Virus record (IMG/VR): IMGVR_UViG_3300033153_006492
Location: 1 to 64,000 of that record
Strand: one strand, 5' to 3'
Length of the DNA: 64,000 bases
DNA from: a virus
Both the position numbers and the translations under genes were made by a program. The notes beneath the pieces are model-generated. The model did not search any database. It had not been told where the DNA came from and saw nothing but the letters and a program-made list of their open reading frames with translations. Below, in pieces: positions 46,169-54,275 of the stretch. Within the stretch, counting starts at the first letter, position 1. Each line of letters starts with the position of its first letter.

Positions 46169-46504
46169 GGGAGCGTTCATGGATTCGATCAGAGGATAAA
46201 AGTAAATGACAGCAATACGTTGGGAAACGTAAAATCTAATAAAGAATAATTAACAACTCATATCAACTTGCTGCGTAATTAATTGCGTAGTCGTCAATCC
46301 ATCTTTTGTCGAGAGGTGGAAATTGACGCCGTATTCGACAAGAACTTTTGGTGGTAGGTCAAAACAAAAATATCTACTCGTGGGTAATAAATTTTCTTGT
46401 TTATTTTTAGTTTATTTTACACGTTAAAATTTAAGAATAAACTATTATTGTAGAAGTCATTTAAGTTTGCTTTTGAGACGCGGGCTCGATTCCCGCCGCT
46501 TCCA
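46169..46504 (+). ncRNA. ssrA: Transfer-messenger RNA (tmRNA)
   Basis: The acceptor GGGAGCG (46169-46175) pairs with CGCTTCC (46497-46503), with discriminator A; CCA is not encoded. The 5' 'GGATTCGA' and 3' 'GACGCGGG-CTCGATT-CCCGC' match conserved tmRNA ends. Helix 2 forms between AAATGAC (46204-46210) and GTCATTT (46456-46462). The tag ORF ends NNSYQLAA-stop (46252-46278) and helix 5 CTGCG/CGTAG follows. A pseudoknot (CGTCAAT/ATTGACG stem, loop TTGTCGA with TCGACAA) comes next. It rescues stalled ribosomes and tags products. Confidence 0.93.
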
Positions 46505-46532
46505 CTTTTAATTTAATACAAAGGAGAATTGA

Positions 46533-46745
46533 ATGGGATTTTTTTCAAACATTTTTAGTTCAAATGATACTTCAAACGCAGCACGTAATGAGCGTACAAG
46601 TAATGATCATAAGACTGCTTGGATGACGAATAAACAAACTTATGGAAAATGGTTATCTGCCGCTGATTATGAAGCCAAGACTGGTCGGAGAGGTATACTC
46701 GATTCAAACAGTTTAGCCGAAAAACTAGCCAGCTTGGATGATTAA
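46533..46745 (+). CDS. Hypothetical protein (70 aa)
   Basis: ATG after CAAAGGAGAATTGA. Ser/Asn-rich N-terminus, otherwise charged; no recognised motif. Confidence 0.6.
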   Translation: MGFFSNIFSSNDTSNAARNERTSNDHKTAWMTNKQTYGKWLSAADYEAKTGRRGILDSNSLAEKLASLDD

Positions 46746-47053
46746 TGAGATTAAAACCAAAGGAAAAAGCTAAGTTAGATACACGACGAAAAATGTGGAA
46801 GTTGTTTGATTGGCATTGGGCTCATCAGAGAACTGATGGTGGATATTACAAAACAGATTATACGTCCAATGAAGATGAATGTAAAGGTTATGGATATTTT
46901 AAACATAATCATTCTTTATCTTGTACTGATCATGCGACTTGTAGAATGCAATTATCAGAAAAACGGCGGGAAAGAAAAAGAGACCGCCGATTAAATAAAA
47001 AAGAAGATCGTAATTTAATGAAGGTTATTAACTGTCACGGTGAAATCGAATAA
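46745..47053 (+). CDS. Basic Cys/His protein (102 aa)
   Basis: Starts on the last base of the preceding stop (TAATG). Several Cys and His residues and a Lys/Arg-rich C-terminus; may bind nucleic acid with a metal site. Family unknown. Confidence 0.55.
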   Translation: MRLKPKEKAKLDTRRKMWKLFDWHWAHQRTDGGYYKTDYTSNEDECKGYGYFKHNHSLSCTDHATCRMQLSEKRRERKRDRRLNKKEDRNLMKVINCHGEIE

Positions 47054-47071
47054 TTAAATAAAATTTATAGA

Positions 47072-47145
47072 AGTGCCATAGGTGTTACTGGAAGCACGCC
47101 ACGTTGCCAACGTGGAGGAACGAGTTCAAGCCTCGTATGGCGCTC
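47072..47145 (+). tRNA. tRNA-Gly (GCC)
   Basis: The acceptor can pair over 8 bp (AGTGCCAT/ATGGCGCT). The anticodon arm CCACG-TTGCCAA-CGTGG gives GCC, and the T arm is ACGAG-TTCAAGC-CTCGT. A T-run (47146-47152) right after the gene may act as a terminator. Confidence 0.85.
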
Positions 47146-47181
47146 TTTTTTTATTATACTCAAAAACGAAGGAGAATTAAG

Positions 47182-47922
47182 ATGAACTTATTTACTAAAA
47201 CGAAGTATGCTATTTTAAGCAGACTGGTTTTTGTTAGAGTGTGGTATGAAAATTTAACAAAGGTAAACATAATGGCATTTGCAATTAGTGTTCTTATGCT
47301 GTTACTTGTTAATGTAGCATTTCATACACAAACTATAAAGTGGGAAGTTTATAAACAAGAAAAACACATCAGTAGATTAACTGATGATATTTATAGATTA
47401 AATAATGATGTTCAACATAAAGATTCGGTAATAGTTGCTGTAAATACTGAACATCAACAAATGAAAGATTTTATTAAGGATGTATTTACCACTGATTATT
47501 ATACAACCAGTTTAACAGGTTACCATCCAGTAGTTGAACAATGTGATTCAACTCCTGATATTACTGCTGATGGAACAAAGATTGACATAAATAGAGCTGG
47601 AGAATATAAATATGTTGCTCTTAGTCGTGATTTGTTAACTCACTTTAATAGTCGTGGTGCGAAAATACGATTTGGTGATTATATCATGGTTAAAGGAACT
47701 ACAAACAATGATGGTATTTATCAAGTTAGAGATACGATGAATGCTCGACATACTGAATGGATTGATATTTTATTGACACCTGGAGAAAAATCGTTTTATT
47801 ATAGAAATATCTTAATGACGAAAATAACGAATCCAATATATATTAGTATGTTACAAGATGTGTATAATTTTCCAACACATGCTCCATTAGCTATGGGTGA
47901 ACCTGAAGTAAAAATAAATTAA
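47182..47922 (+). CDS. Membrane-anchored 3D-domain protein (246 aa)
   Basis: Start at 47182 follows GAAGGAGAATTAAG. A TM helix (~32-52) leads to a short coiled coil. The C-terminal half 'YKYVALSRDLLTHF', 'GDYIMVKGTT', 'DGIYQVRDTMN', 'WIDILL' resembles the 3D (double-psi beta-barrel) domain of MltA-like and Rpf-like cell-wall proteins. A peptidoglycan role in lysis or entry is possible. Confidence 0.65.
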   Translation: MNLFTKTKYAILSRLVFVRVWYENLTKVNIMAFAISVLMLLLVNVAFHTQTIKWEVYKQEKHISRLTDDIYRLNNDVQHKDSVIVAVNTEHQQMKDFIKDVFTTDYYTTSLTGYHPVVEQCDSTPDITADGTKIDINRAGEYKYVALSRDLLTHFNSRGAKIRFGDYIMVKGTTNNDGIYQVRDTMNARHTEWIDILLTPGEKSFYYRNILMTKITNPIYISMLQDVYNFPTHAPLAMGEPEVKIN

Positions 47923-47924
47923 AT

Positions 47925-47953
47925 TTGACTTTTAACGCTCCATTCATTATATT
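47925..47953 (+). promoter_or_regulatory. Early-type promoter TTGACT-N17-TATATT
   Basis: TTGACT (47925-47930), 17-bp spacer, TATATT (47948-47953), then ATCTG. Drives the gene at 47983. Confidence 0.78.
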
Positions 47954-47982
47954 ATCTGTATACAAAATGAATGGAGCTTTAA

Positions 47983-48774
47983 ATGAAAAAGAATTATCTG
48001 CACGAACATCAATCAAAGGGGAAGTCAATTGTTTCTCGTCGTTGGAAACTTGATGTACGAGATGTAGTTAATAATTATGATTTTGGTTTTATTGATGCAC
48101 ATGCTAAAGGTGGAAAATGTGAATTGTGTGGTAATAGTTTAACTTATGTTGCTGTTATTGGTGGTAATCATTTACATGAATCTAATAATTACAAAAAATA
48201 TTCTGTAGGATTTGATTGTTTACAATTAGTATTTGGTCGTGATTGGAATGATTATCGTAAAGCCAAATATGCCATTGACCAATTGAAAAAAGAAGCGGCT
48301 CGTCAACGGCGAATTGTTGATTATGCTGTGCGTTATGATGATATAATTGATTGGTTAAATGAATGGTCTGAGTATGTCGAAAGCAATTGGTTTCTTAGAA
48401 GTATGAAAGATGTTTTGCTTTCTGGTTCGAAAGTTTTTACTGTGAACATGGAAGGTTCTGTTCGTACTCAAATGGAAAAAAGTGTTTATTCAGCTGATGA
48501 ATATACAAAAAAATTAAAACATCACAAAGAACATGTTTTACCTCGTTTGAAGTTACTGTATGATTTGGTTTGCCGTGTTGATAAAATTACTCCTGGAACA
48601 TTGACTGAATTTAACGACAAAAGTAATTATGCTTTTGTTAATAGTGTTTATTACAAAGCAAAGAAATATAATAAAATATCACCTTCTCAGTTAGAATGGA
48701 TGAATAAACTATATGACCGATATACAGAACGTGAACAAAATGTAGTTGTCGATACATCAGACATTCCATTCTAA
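47983..48774 (+). CDS. Hypothetical protein with CxxC (263 aa)
   Basis: ATG after ATGGAGCTTTAA. CELC near residue 44 and further Cys/His ('VGFDCLQLVFG') suggest a zinc-binding N-terminus. The rest is helical and charged. Own promoter and terminator make it a single-gene unit. Family not recognised. Confidence 0.65.
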   Translation: MKKNYLHEHQSKGKSIVSRRWKLDVRDVVNNYDFGFIDAHAKGGKCELCGNSLTYVAVIGGNHLHESNNYKKYSVGFDCLQLVFGRDWNDYRKAKYAIDQLKKEAARQRRIVDYAVRYDDIIDWLNEWSEYVESNWFLRSMKDVLLSGSKVFTVNMEGSVRTQMEKSVYSADEYTKKLKHHKEHVLPRLKLLYDLVCRVDKITPGTLTEFNDKSNYAFVNSVYYKAKKYNKISPSQLEWMNKLYDRYTEREQNVVVDTSDIPF

Positions 48775-48796
48775 AATAACAAATCTGTTTACAAAT

Positions 48797-48838
48797 TAAC
48801 CCGACCAGTAAGGTTCACCTGAAAGTTGGGTTTTTTTA
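48797..48838 (+). terminator. Rho-independent terminator
   Basis: ACCCGAC...GTTGGGT with an inner CAG/CTG helix, followed by TTTTTTT. Confidence 0.8.
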
Positions 48839-48918
48839 TTTAAAATGGAACTTAAATACAATAGAATAAGTATAATAAAGGTAATGAATAAAAACTTTAC
48901 TATATTTAAGGAGAAAGT

Positions 48919-49737
48919 ATGATTGATGAAAAACAAATAGAAACTAATTGGAACAATTTAATTACCTTTATTGAGAATTCGTTTGAAGGAGAACGTGAAG
49001 AACGGTTACTTAAATTATATACGGAATACGCTGATAGAATTGCTACATCACCAGCTTCTGGTAAAATCAATTATCATTCTTGTTATACTGGTGGGTATGT
49101 ACAACATGTATTAAATGTAATTGAATATGTAAACAAGGTATCAAAACTTTGGCAGGGTATTGGTGGGAAAGCGACATATACAGAAGAAGAATTAAATTTT
49201 GCTGCCCTTAATCATGATTTAGGAAAAATTGGTGACCTCAATTATGAGTATTATGTTCAAACAGATGAACAATGGAAAATTAAACGCGGACAATTATATG
49301 ACTTTCATCCACTGTTACCTTATATGGGTGTTCCTGACAGGTCGATTTTTTGGTTACAACATTATGGGATAACAATTACTCACACAGAATATCTTGGTAT
49401 TAAACTTCATGATGGGCTTTACGAAGAAGGCAATAAAAGTTATTATATGACATATGATCCTCGATTTGGATTGAGAACTATGTTACCATTTGTTATGCAT
49501 TGGGGTGATATGATGGCGTCCAAACTTGAGTATGAACAATGGTTAGCTACATCAGATGGTATTCGTTTTATGGAAAGTGGAGGAAGCAATGCAGGAGGTA
49601 TTGTTGCTCCGAAAAGGAAGGCTAAGAAAACACCGTTTACACTTGAACCTGGAGTGGCTACAGAGGGAGTTGATATAAAGTCATTTGAAGAGTTATTTGA
49701 AGCCATTGATATGAAAAGCGAGAAGAAAAATGATTGA
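48919..49737 (+). CDS. HD-domain phosphohydrolase-like protein (272 aa)
   Basis: ATG after TTAAGGAGAAAGT. 'GGYVQHVLNV' (His) and 'LNHDLGKIGD' (HD pair) followed by a later His and Asp match the metal-binding HD fold. T4-like cyanophages and other large phages carry related genes of unclear role; nucleotide or cyclic-nucleotide hydrolysis is likely. Confidence 0.75.
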   Translation: MIDEKQIETNWNNLITFIENSFEGEREERLLKLYTEYADRIATSPASGKINYHSCYTGGYVQHVLNVIEYVNKVSKLWQGIGGKATYTEEELNFAALNHDLGKIGDLNYEYYVQTDEQWKIKRGQLYDFHPLLPYMGVPDRSIFWLQHYGITITHTEYLGIKLHDGLYEEGNKSYYMTYDPRFGLRTMLPFVMHWGDMMASKLEYEQWLATSDGIRFMESGGSNAGGIVAPKRKAKKTPFTLEPGVATEGVDIKSFEELFEAIDMKSEKKND

Positions 49738-50143
49738 AATAATAATTATAGCTGTTTTAGTGAGTATGGTCATTGCCGAAGGAATTATTATTCGGCGTAA
49801 AATGGCACAAAACAATAGATACCAAAATGTTCTTACTTCATATGAAACTTGGATAGAAAATTTTACATTAACTATAGCATCAATTGATTCTGAATTAGAT
49901 CGATTGGATGATGCTGGAACATTTCGTTCTGATGATGAAATAGGTTTCTTTTTTCAAGCGATATATTCAGTGTTAAAAAAATTATCAGAGTATGGTTTAA
50001 TTGACGATCCAGACGAAAAGCCACAAGAACCAGTAGAATATCCAAATGAAATTACTGAAAAGGATAAAACATATAATAGAGTAAAAGAAAGAAATAGATT
50101 AGGCATAGATATGTCTGATGTACAGAATTTGTTGAAAAAATAA
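49730..50143 (+). CDS. Membrane-anchored protein (137 aa)
   Basis: Overlaps the HD gene by 8 nt. An N-terminal TM helix (~2-19) is followed by a helical, acidic soluble part. No family recognised. Confidence 0.55.
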   Translation: MIEIIIIAVLVSMVIAEGIIIRRKMAQNNRYQNVLTSYETWIENFTLTIASIDSELDRLDDAGTFRSDDEIGFFFQAIYSVLKKLSEYGLIDDPDEKPQEPVEYPNEITEKDKTYNRVKERNRLGIDMSDVQNLLKK

Positions 50144-50174
50144 TGTTAATATTGGATAGCAATGGAGAAGATTA

Positions 50175-50885
50175 ATGGCGAGGAATAAAATTTATTTTAC
50201 GAAGGATGCTGAGAATGCAATTGTTCAATTTAATGGAATGGATGATCAAGTAGCGAAGTCAAAGTTATATCGGGAAAAAATAGAAAAGCCTATAAATAAA
50301 TTGGTTGAAAATATAATAAATCGTTTTAAGTTTCCATACTTTCAAGGTGTATCAGAAAATTTACAAGCTGAAGTTGTTTCATTTTTAGTTTTGAATATGC
50401 ATAAGTATCAACAAGATAAGGGTAAAGCGTTTTCTTATTTTTCTATTTTGGCAAAGAATCATTTAATCTTAAATAACACTGACGAATATAAATACAAGAA
50501 GACAAAACAACGAATTGATGTAGGTGAAAGCGAATATGTATTTGACATTGTTGATGAGGATCAAGAAAGAAAATTTAATGATGATGTTCCTGAATTTATA
50601 GTATTAATGATTGAGTATTGGGAAAAAAATCTATCATGTATATTTACGAAACGGCAAGAAATTATGATAGCTGATGCCATTATTACTTTATTTAGACGAT
50701 CACAATCAATAGAAAATCATAATAAAAAATCTCTTTATTTGATGATTCGTGAAATGACTGGATTACGAACTCAGTACATTACTGCTGTTGTTAATAAAAT
50801 GAGGGAACACATAGTTGCCTTACAAAAATCGTATGCTAATACAGGTTATTTCAATACGAATGAATATTTTGATGAATTTATTTGA
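50175..50885 (+). CDS. Late-transcription sigma factor, gp55-like (236 aa)
   Basis: ATG after AATGGAGAAGATTA. The region 'ENLQAEVVSFLVLNMHKYQQDKGKAFSYFSILAKNHLI' follows the sigma region 2 pattern of T4 gp55 and its phage relatives, and a C-terminal helical part follows. T4 gp55 directs RNA polymerase to TATAAATA-type late promoters. It sits just upstream of baseplate genes and is the likely reader of the AT-rich motif found here. A terminator follows. Confidence 0.75.
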   Translation: MARNKIYFTKDAENAIVQFNGMDDQVAKSKLYREKIEKPINKLVENIINRFKFPYFQGVSENLQAEVVSFLVLNMHKYQQDKGKAFSYFSILAKNHLILNNTDEYKYKKTKQRIDVGESEYVFDIVDEDQERKFNDDVPEFIVLMIEYWEKNLSCIFTKRQEIMIADAIITLFRRSQSIENHNKKSLYLMIREMTGLRTQYITAVVNKMREHIVALQKSYANTGYFNTNEYFDEFI

Positions 50886-50909
50886 GTTAATTAATTAAAA
50901 ATAAACAAC

Positions 50910-50944
50910 GAGGTCTCGCCTATTTAGGTTGAGACCTTTTTTTG
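50910..50944 (+). terminator. Rho-independent terminator
   Basis: AGGTCTC(G)CCT-ATTT-AGG(TT)GAGACCT followed by TTTTTT; separates sigma factor and structural genes. Confidence 0.88.
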
Positions 50945-50950
50945 TTTACT

Positions 50951-50962
50951 TTTATATTTATA
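50951..50962 (+). promoter_or_regulatory. Candidate late promoter variant
   Basis: TTTATATTTATA, a close variant of the shared motif, 32 nt before the ATG at 50995 and upstream of the baseplate operon. Confidence 0.55.
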
Positions 50963-50994
50963 TATGATGAAATATGATTACAATGGAGATTATT

Positions 50995-51429
50995 ATGGAC
51001 GACAAAAAAGGATACGAAATATTTGAAGGAAAAACGCTTTCTAATTTATTTGAAGATATTTATAATAATTCTAGCACTACACGGAGCCGAGTTGATACTC
51101 TTATAGAACAATTAAAGAAATTTGTTACTAATATTGATAGTGCAATAGTTGTTGTTCCTCTTATTAAGGAATATCTTGATATAAAAGTAAAGAGCGACGA
51201 ACATTTGGTTAAATTATCTGATACTATACAACGAATGTTGCGCAATGAAAAATCATCTGATGAAGATGGAACTCTTATATCAGAAGATGAAAAAAGACAA
51301 ATACTTGAAAAGGTGCCAACATATGAAGAGGTTAGAATAAAAGAACAAAAACGATTATCTGAATTAGGTAATCAATTTGATGAGATTAAAACTAAATTAG
51401 ATGTTGATGTTACTGTGGAGAAAAATTAA
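50995..51429 (+). CDS. Coiled-coil structural protein (144 aa)
   Basis: Start at 50995 after AATGGAGATTATT; the in-frame ATG at 50974 lies before that site. Helical, charged, heptad-like in the second half. Overlaps the next structural gene by one base. Probably a tail or baseplate accessory protein. Confidence 0.6.
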   Translation: MDDKKGYEIFEGKTLSNLFEDIYNNSSTTRSRVDTLIEQLKKFVTNIDSAIVVVPLIKEYLDIKVKSDEHLVKLSDTIQRMLRNEKSSDEDGTLISEDEKRQILEKVPTYEEVRIKEQKRLSELGNQFDEIKTKLDVDVTVEKN

Positions 51430-52637
51430 TGGCATTTAGTATAGATAAAAGTTCGGGAGGTAGTCGTTATGGTAATAAACAGGGGATAGCCACACAAGGA
51501 ACAGATCCTTCTCGAGGAATTGGAGCTCCTAATTATGAATTTTATGAACTTGAATCAGCTGAAGTTATTGATGTTATTTTAAATGAAGAACATCCTGATT
51601 TTGAAACATATGAAGATATTGGAAAAGCCAAAATTCGTTTTATTACAAGTGAAGTTGGGAAGGAAGAATCATTATTATCTTGGGCTAAACCGATTGATCC
51701 TAATATAAAAGTTTATCCACTTTTACATGAAATTGTAATTGGGGCTGTATTATTTTCAGATTTATATTATACTCAACGACTTAATATATTTAACAATCCC
51801 AATGAAAATTCTTATCCCGGTGCGAGTTTGCCTGATTTGTCCAGAGAATATAAATCTAAAAGAAAAGCAAATGACTATGAAGATGTGTCTAATTCTGGTT
51901 CTCCAAACAAGAAACCCAAAGCTGGAGATGTTAAGTTAGGAAAAACATTTAAAGTTGGTGATGTTAAGCCAATGCTTCCAATGGAAGGCGATTTAATAAT
52001 TGAAGGTAGATTTGGACAGTCAATTCGGTTTGGTTCTAATCCTGAAACACAATTGCCAAATTTTAAATTAAAGGTTGGGCAACCAGACGAAATTTCTGAT
52101 GAACCACTTCAACTTATAGAGGAAAATATAAATGATGATCCGAATTCCATATGGATTAGTTCAACAGATGAAGTAATTGAGCTTTTACCAGCGACGGCTG
52201 AATCAAAGGTACACTTACAATTTTACGACGACAAACCAAATGAATTTATTGGAAATCAGATATTTATCAATAGTGATAGACTTGTTTTTAATTCAAAGGC
52301 ATTTGAAACCATGATGTTTGCGAAGAAGGCAATAAATTTAGTCACTGAAGGAGTATTTACTGTTGATGCTGATCGTGATATGACTTTGAATACACCAGCA
52401 CAAATGATATTGAATAGTCCTAAGATTTATTTGGGTAGTGAAGATGCTACTGAACCTGTAGTATTGGGTGAAGCATTGAAGACATTATTAGAGGAAGTAA
52501 TTGATATGTTATTAAAACATATACATTTAACTGGAACAGGACCATCCAGCATGATGATACCGCCGGAACAAGCTCAAATAAATCAATGGAAAAGCAAACT
52601 TAGTTCTGCTCTTTCAAAACAAAATTTTAGCTTGTAA
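51429..52637 (+). CDS. Baseplate hub/spike protein, gp5-like (402 aa)
   Basis: The N-terminal ~130 residues fit the gp5 OB-fold ('YPLLHEIVIGAVL'). No lysozyme domain follows, only a low-complexity linker (~140-190). After ~200, 'IEGRFGQSIRFGS', 'DRDMTLNTPAQMILNSPKIYLGS' read as the stacked-strand needle of the cell-puncturing spike. Similar lysozyme-less gp5s are known in marine T4-like phages. Confidence 0.75.
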   Translation: MAFSIDKSSGGSRYGNKQGIATQGTDPSRGIGAPNYEFYELESAEVIDVILNEEHPDFETYEDIGKAKIRFITSEVGKEESLLSWAKPIDPNIKVYPLLHEIVIGAVLFSDLYYTQRLNIFNNPNENSYPGASLPDLSREYKSKRKANDYEDVSNSGSPNKKPKAGDVKLGKTFKVGDVKPMLPMEGDLIIEGRFGQSIRFGSNPETQLPNFKLKVGQPDEISDEPLQLIEENINDDPNSIWISSTDEVIELLPATAESKVHLQFYDDKPNEFIGNQIFINSDRLVFNSKAFETMMFAKKAINLVTEGVFTVDADRDMTLNTPAQMILNSPKIYLGSEDATEPVVLGEALKTLLEEVIDMLLKHIHLTGTGPSSMMIPPEQAQINQWKSKLSSALSKQNFSL

Positions 52638-52646
52638 GGAAACAAT

Positions 52647-53201
52647 ATGCCAATAAATTGGACGATTTTTAAACAAAATATAACAAGATACTTTGATGAT
52701 AATATGCGAGGTGAGGATAAGGAAAATCCAACAGCGAAGGATGTTTCAACGAAAATCGCCAATGAATATGAAACTGCTGTGAAGTTAGGTGGAGATTTAA
52801 TGTATAAGAATCCAGTGACTACATATAATAAACCTGGATTACAGATAAGTATACAAAATGCATTTGACATTGGACAAACTACTCCGTCGACCAGCGTCAT
52901 CCCGACATTATTTGGTGGTTGGTTTTCGACTGGGTTGATTCAATTTTGGACTGGAGCGCAGTTGGGGATGTTAATTCCGCCTCCTGGTTCGGTTAGTATA
53001 ATTTCAAATGTAGTATTGAGCCCTGGTGTTCCAGTACCTGTTATGAATATAAAAAATACAGAAAATAAGAATGAATTTGTAGATAGTATGATAGATTTAT
53101 TCAAATTACATTTACAATCAGTGAGTGGATTAACAACAGCATTTTTACCAACTGTTCCGGCACCAACACCCACTCCTTTCCCGTGGACGGGATATGGTTA
53201 A
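52647..53201 (+). CDS. Structural (tail) protein (184 aa)
   Basis: ATG after GTAAGGAAACAAT. 'GLQISIQNAFDIGQ' and a Gly/Pro-rich C-terminus; related proteins accompany baseplate genes of large T4-like phages. Exact identity unknown. Confidence 0.55.
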   Translation: MPINWTIFKQNITRYFDDNMRGEDKENPTAKDVSTKIANEYETAVKLGGDLMYKNPVTTYNKPGLQISIQNAFDIGQTTPSTSVIPTLFGGWFSTGLIQFWTGAQLGMLIPPPGSVSIISNVVLSPGVPVPVMNIKNTENKNEFVDSMIDLFKLHLQSVSGLTTAFLPTVPAPTPTPFPWTGYG

Positions 53202-53218
53202 TATAGGAGATATTTGAT

Positions 53219-53875
53219 ATGGCTTTAACAAAAAAAGATTTACGACTTATGATAAGCGAGGCTGTTAGGGATACAATTATTAAGGAAATAAAGCCTTTAA
53301 TAAAAAAGACAATCAAGCAAGAATTTTATAAGATATTAGAAGAAGCGGAAACTGTGCGTCCAACTAAACCAACAGCTAAACCAGTGATTGCTGAATCAGA
53401 TGATTTGAGTTTAACTCAATTATTAGATTCTCCACTTGAAGAAGATGAAACTCGACAAGCTGTTCAAGAAAAAATCTTTAGTGGTGGTCGTGGTGGTAAA
53501 TTTGCTGACATACTTAATCAAACAGCGACGGAAGTATCAACAGGTCAAACATTAACTTCTCCAGGTACAGGTGGACAACGAGAAATTGTATTAAATGAAT
53601 CTCAACCAGAGAAGGCATTTGACTCGGCTAAACTTACTGAACAGTTAGGATATGGAGATGGATTTACTAAAGTTGGGGCTGGTTCAAGGATACCCGGAAC
53701 TGAAGCAAGGTCGAAGGGTTCACTTGACAAGGTATCATTACCGACGACAAATCCAAATGGTTCTCCAATAGATTTTAGTAAAGTACCTGTAGACATAGTA
53801 AAAAATATGATGAGAGATTATAGTGGATTATTGAAAAAAACAGATCAAAAAGTAAGTAGAACGAGAGGTAATTAA
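53219..53875 (+). CDS. Virion-associated helical protein (218 aa)
   Basis: ATG after ATAGGAGATATTTGAT. The N-terminal ~40 residues are a highly charged amphipathic helix, followed by an extended Gly/Thr-rich region. No recognised domain. Abuts the gp25-like gene. Confidence 0.55.
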   Translation: MALTKKDLRLMISEAVRDTIIKEIKPLIKKTIKQEFYKILEEAETVRPTKPTAKPVIAESDDLSLTQLLDSPLEEDETRQAVQEKIFSGGRGGKFADILNQTATEVSTGQTLTSPGTGGQREIVLNESQPEKAFDSAKLTEQLGYGDGFTKVGAGSRIPGTEARSKGSLDKVSLPTTNPNGSPIDFSKVPVDIVKNMMRDYSGLLKKTDQKVSRTRGN

Positions 53876-54262
53876 ATGGCTGAACCAATTGGAGTTGTAG
53901 TGCCTATACAACTTGGCAATACAGGATATTTTAATCAGACTTTCACTTCTATTGATGAAGCAAAGGCGAACATGTATAATTTATTATTGACTCAGAAGGG
54001 TGAACGACCAATGCAGCCTAATTTTGGAACAAGCATATATGGTCGTCTTTTTGAACCGATAACAAGGGATTTAAAGGCTACAATAGAAAGCGAAATCCAA
54101 GAAGCAATAGAAATGTGGTTGCCGTATGTTGAGGTAGTTGATTTAGAGGTTGATATATCAGACGTAAACATTGATAATAACCGTATAGATATTAAATTAG
54201 GTTTTGGATTAAAGCGTAATATAAAAGAATATGCTGAAATAATAGTAACATTTGCACCATAA
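53876..54262 (+). CDS. Baseplate wedge protein, gp25-like (128 aa)
   Basis: Follows directly on the preceding stop. 'NLLLTQKGERPMQPNFGT' and 'LFEP' then a conserved helix and 'DNNRIDIKLGF' match gp25 of T4 and the phage/secretion-system lysozyme-like wedge family. Length matches. It is a conserved contact between sheath and baseplate. Confidence 0.9.
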   Translation: MAEPIGVVVPIQLGNTGYFNQTFTSIDEAKANMYNLLLTQKGERPMQPNFGTSIYGRLFEPITRDLKATIESEIQEAIEMWLPYVEVVDLEVDISDVNIDNNRIDIKLGFGLKRNIKEYAEIIVTFAP

Positions 54263-54275
54263 ACGGAGATAAATA

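Noticed and set aside
46058-46249. 63-codon ORF upstream of 46250
   Set aside because: It has no ribosome binding site and runs into the tmRNA; its end overlaps helix 2 and the start of the tag region. The tmRNA explains the sequence better.
46202-46249. First reading of the tmRNA tag as VNDSNTLGNVKSNKE
   Set aside because: AAATGAC at 46204-46210 is paired with 46456-46462 as helix 2, so it cannot be the tag. The frame ending NNSYQLAA at 46278, followed by helix 5, is the proper tag.
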